Source: Plasmodium relictum (taxonomy: Eukaryota > Apicomplexa > Aconoidasida > Haemosporida > Plasmodiidae). Taken from it: a DNA stretch of 64,000 nucleotides. This document shows positions 61,763 through 64,000 of the stretch, one piece after another. A program made the position numbers and the translations under genes. The DNA lies in contig NC_041690.1 of NCBI RefSeq assembly GCF_900005765.1, positions 930,001 to 994,000 of the forward strand, given 5' to 3'. The notes under the pieces were generated by a model. It did no database searches, was not told the origin of the DNA, and saw only the letters and a program-made list of their open reading frames with translations. The number at the start of each line of letters is the position of its first letter. The first letter of the stretch is position 1.

Positions 61763-62212
61763 TTAATTATTTAAAGCAGCATAATTAAAATACATATTGT
61801 TTGTAGGAATATTTTTATTCGAATATACAAGATTATTATTGTTATAAATATATGACGGATCAACGTGATCAATATACTGTGAGGTATTTATTGCATTTAT
61901 ATTTTCATTAATTTCTTCATCTATTATATTTGTTTTATTCATGTTAAATTCATTTAATTTTTCATGTGATCCTATCTTCAAATTTGGATTATTATAAAAT
62001 TCATTTTGTGACTTTTGAATGATGACATTCGGATTTTGCTGTCTAACTATTATTGGTTGCGGTTCGTCACTTTTTAAAATTATATTTTGAGATGGTAAGT
62101 CTAATGTAATTGGTAATTTGGGTTGAGTGTGGATAATTATAGCTGATGGTTGCCTTACAATTATAGGTTGTACACTATTATTCTGTATCACAAAGTAATA
62201 TAAATTATCCAT
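61763..62212 (-). CDS. Small protein made of three 19-residue-type repeats; function unknown
   Basis: Single exon, 149 residues from the ATG at 62212. The frame is open further upstream to a TTG at 62263, but that extension is Phe/Leu/Cys-rich leader sequence without an ATG. Repeats at about 11-68 end AIIIHT, NIILKS and NVIIQKS, with QPIIVRQ occurring in both the first and third unit; spacing is 18, 19 and 20 residues, so this copy is the most diverged of the three. A longer Asn-rich tail (69-149) replaces the short tail of the 59187-59639 protein. No signal peptide or membrane helix from this start. If a leader-containing start were used the protein could gain a hydrophobic N-terminus, but that would need a non-ATG codon. 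Confidence 0.82.
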   Translation of the reverse strand: MDNLYYFVIQNNSVQPIIVRQPSAIIIHTQPKLPITLDLPSQNIILKSDEPQPIIVRQQNPNVIIQKSQNEFYNNPNLKIGSHEKLNEFNMNKTNIIDEEINENINAINTSQYIDHVDPSYIYNNNNLVYSNKNIPTNNMYFNYAALNN

Positions 62213-62485
62213 GTTTGACAAACAAAAGCATATTAAAAAAAAAAAAAAAATACACAAAAACAAACAAGCTGAACAACGAATGATATTAAAAAAATATATA
62301 AATGATAAATAAAAAAAAAATTTAATAAAAAAAAAGACAAGAAAAATTTCTACAATAAATATTATTTTAGAATATTAATAACAATTAATATGTATTTTTT
62401 TTTTTTTATTAATATTTAAAAAATAAAGAAAAATATCTTAAAACTAAGACAATTTTATTATTTTATTACAAAAAAGTTAAAAAAT

Positions 62486-62529
<44 letters not shown>

Positions 62530-63681
62530 AATATACTGAAAATTTATGAACAATTTTTAATCATTATTAAAATTATTAAAATATAAATCTATAGCAATAA
62601 ATAATATAAAAAAAAAAAAAAAATTAAATACATTAATCTATGACTTATGTGCTATATTCTAAAAAAAAAATAATCACATAATATAAAAGAGATAATAACA
62701 AAAATATTTTACTATATTTCTATGTAAAAAAAGTTGAAGAAAATTAATATTTATTTTATTTTATTTTTCTTCACTACACATAAATATATTTTATATATTA
62801 AGCCTTTTCTTTTTTTTTGAACTCAAATTTATAGTATTGAATACATTCTACAATATATAAAAAATTGCAACAAAAAAAAAAAAAAAAATTGAATAATATA
62901 CACCCTTTTAATAAAAAAATACTTGCATAAAATTTAATGAGGTATAACGTATTCTTCAGAATTTCATTTAAAATTAAACTTTTTAAAAAATTTAGTGTTT
63001 TTGTTTCAATTGTTAAAAAATGTATGTTGTTTTTTATTTCATTTACTATAAAAGAACTTTTATAATAATTATATAATGTTAATTAAACTATGCAATTTCA
63101 TTTTTTTTTTCCCCAATAATTAACATTTCCGCACGTTTAATGTCTAAAAAAAAATTTAATAAATTAAAATTTTTCTTTAAATAGAAAAGTATATATATAT
63201 ATAAATTTATTATTTATTTTGTCTTAAAAAGTAATATAGATGAATTAATACATATGTGCGTGAATATTTATATATACATATTTCTTAAAAAATGTAAAGT
63301 CCTTTAACCAAAAAAGAAAAAAATATATATGTTTTAAATTCTTTGAAATATGTATAAAAAATTAAATGTAAATTTCATAAGGATTTTTTATTAATATGCA
63401 ACAATTTTGTAGTTTAAGATAAAGTATACTGTTTTTTATTTTCTAATTATAATGATATTGTTTTTTTTTTTTTTTTGTATTATCAATTAAAAAAAGTAAT
63501 AAAATGAAGCTACATTTAAAAAAAATGGAAATTTGTTTTTAAATTATGCTTTAATTATTTTAAATATTTCCTTTTATGATATTGGAATTCATGTATTAAC
63601 TCACAACTATATTTGGTACAAGCACATATATATGTGTGCATCTAAGAGTATATATATATATAAATCTATATAAAATATATT
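62213..63681. other. Intergenic region upstream of the minus-strand repeat protein
   Basis: 5' flank of the 61763-62212 gene and 3' flank of 6-phosphogluconate dehydrogenase. Contains an (AT)n tract at 62493-62525 and many A/T runs. No gene seen. Confidence 0.6.
62493..62525. repeat. (AT)n microsatellite
   Basis: About 33 bp of uninterrupted AT dinucleotides, 280 bp upstream of the repeat-protein start. Confidence 0.9.
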
Positions 63682-64000
63682 TCAGTTCCATATAGTATGA
63701 TAACTTCCTTCGCGATCAATTCTTTTGTAGGTATGAGAACCAAAATAATCTCTTTGTGCTTGTACTAAATTAAGAGGTAAGTTTTTTGATGAAATCATTT
63801 GAAAATAAGCTAAACTAGCAGAAAATGCAGGAATTGGAATAGAATATTGGGTAGCTAATTGAACTATTTTTTTTAAAGAAGGCATTTTATTTTTAATTTC
63901 ATCTGAAAAATCTTTATCTAAAAATAATAATTCTAATTTTTTGTCATTTTTAAATGCTTTTGTTATTCGATCTAAAAACACTGCTCTTATTATGCATCCC
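63682..64000 (-). CDS. 6-phosphogluconate dehydrogenase, decarboxylating (C-terminal part, cut by window edge)
   Basis: The last 105 residues of the protein plus the stop at 63682; the gene continues beyond 64000. The enzyme is the third step of the oxidative pentose phosphate pathway, turning 6-phosphogluconate and NADP+ into ribulose 5-phosphate, CO2 and NADPH in the cytosol. Visible motifs: GCIIRAVFLDRI at the very edge, matching the conserved GGCIIR helix; SIPIPAFSASLAYFQ; and the active-site tail QAQRDYFGSHTYKR, in which the RDYFGAHTY motif binds substrate from the partner subunit. In Plasmodium it is a main NADPH source alongside the fused G6PD-6PGL enzyme. The frame has no ATG start inside the window; a GTG at 63981 is internal. 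Confidence 0.95.
   Translation of the reverse strand, partial: GCIIRAVFLDRITKAFKNDKKLELLFLDKDFSDEIKNKMPSLKKIVQLATQYSIPIPAFSASLAYFQMISSKNLPLNLVQAQRDYFGSHTYKRIDREGSYHTIWN

Noticed and set aside
1-64000. tRNA, rRNA, CRISPR arrays, insertion sequences, bacterial promoters or phage genes
   Set aside because: Looked for on both strands; no tRNA T-loop motifs, repeat-spacer arrays or mobile-element proteins were found, as expected for a Plasmodium chromosome interior.

Overview
The window looks like nuclear chromosome sequence from a malaria parasite (Plasmodium). A+T is well over 80% by eye, intergenic DNA is full of poly-A/T and (AT)n runs, proteins carry Asn/Lys-rich low-complexity insertions, and introns are short with GT..AG ends and T-rich acceptors. 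The gene content and order (6-phosphogluconate dehydrogenase, PP2C, hemolysin III, AP-1 gamma, ferlin, CCp2, an AP2 factor, an SHMT-like protein) match, from memory, the P. falciparum chromosome 14 block around PF3D7_1454700 to PF3D7_1456100. I cannot fix the species; an avian or falciparum-like AT-rich species is likely. No tRNA, rRNA, CRISPR array, transposon or bacterial-type operon was seen.

Left to right: a mitochondrial-type SHMT-like pseudoenzyme (+), an ApiAP2 factor whose AP2 domain is split by an intron (-), a nine-exon polyprenol reductase (+), the sexual-stage multi-adhesion protein CCp2 (-), a two-exon conserved charged protein (+), a large ferlin (+), the AP-1 gamma adaptin (-), a hemolysin III/PAQR membrane protein (+), a 19-residue-repeat protein (-), an eight-exon METTL13-like methyltransferase (-), a dual-specificity phosphatase (+), an SLC49/FLVCR-like transporter (+), a nine-exon PP2C phosphatase (+), two more small 19-residue-repeat proteins facing each other (+ and -), and the 3' end of 6-phosphogluconate dehydrogenase (-), cut by the window edge.

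Exon structures were rebuilt by hand; every multi-exon model keeps phase across all junctions and ends in a stop. The genes are independently transcribed housekeeping and stage-specific genes, not one pathway. Loose links: ferlin and AP-1 gamma both serve membrane traffic and secretion; polyprenol reductase supplies dolichol for glycosylation; CCp2 belongs to the gametocyte surface complex; the AP2 factor is probably a chromatin/transcription protein.

The most unusual element is a dispersed local family of three proteins (39.2-41.0, 59.2-59.6 and 61.8-62.2 kb) sharing a module of three tandem 19-residue Pro/Val/Asn repeats. Several short open frames in the intergenic DNA, some with plausible splice sites, may be missed small genes and are given with low confidence.
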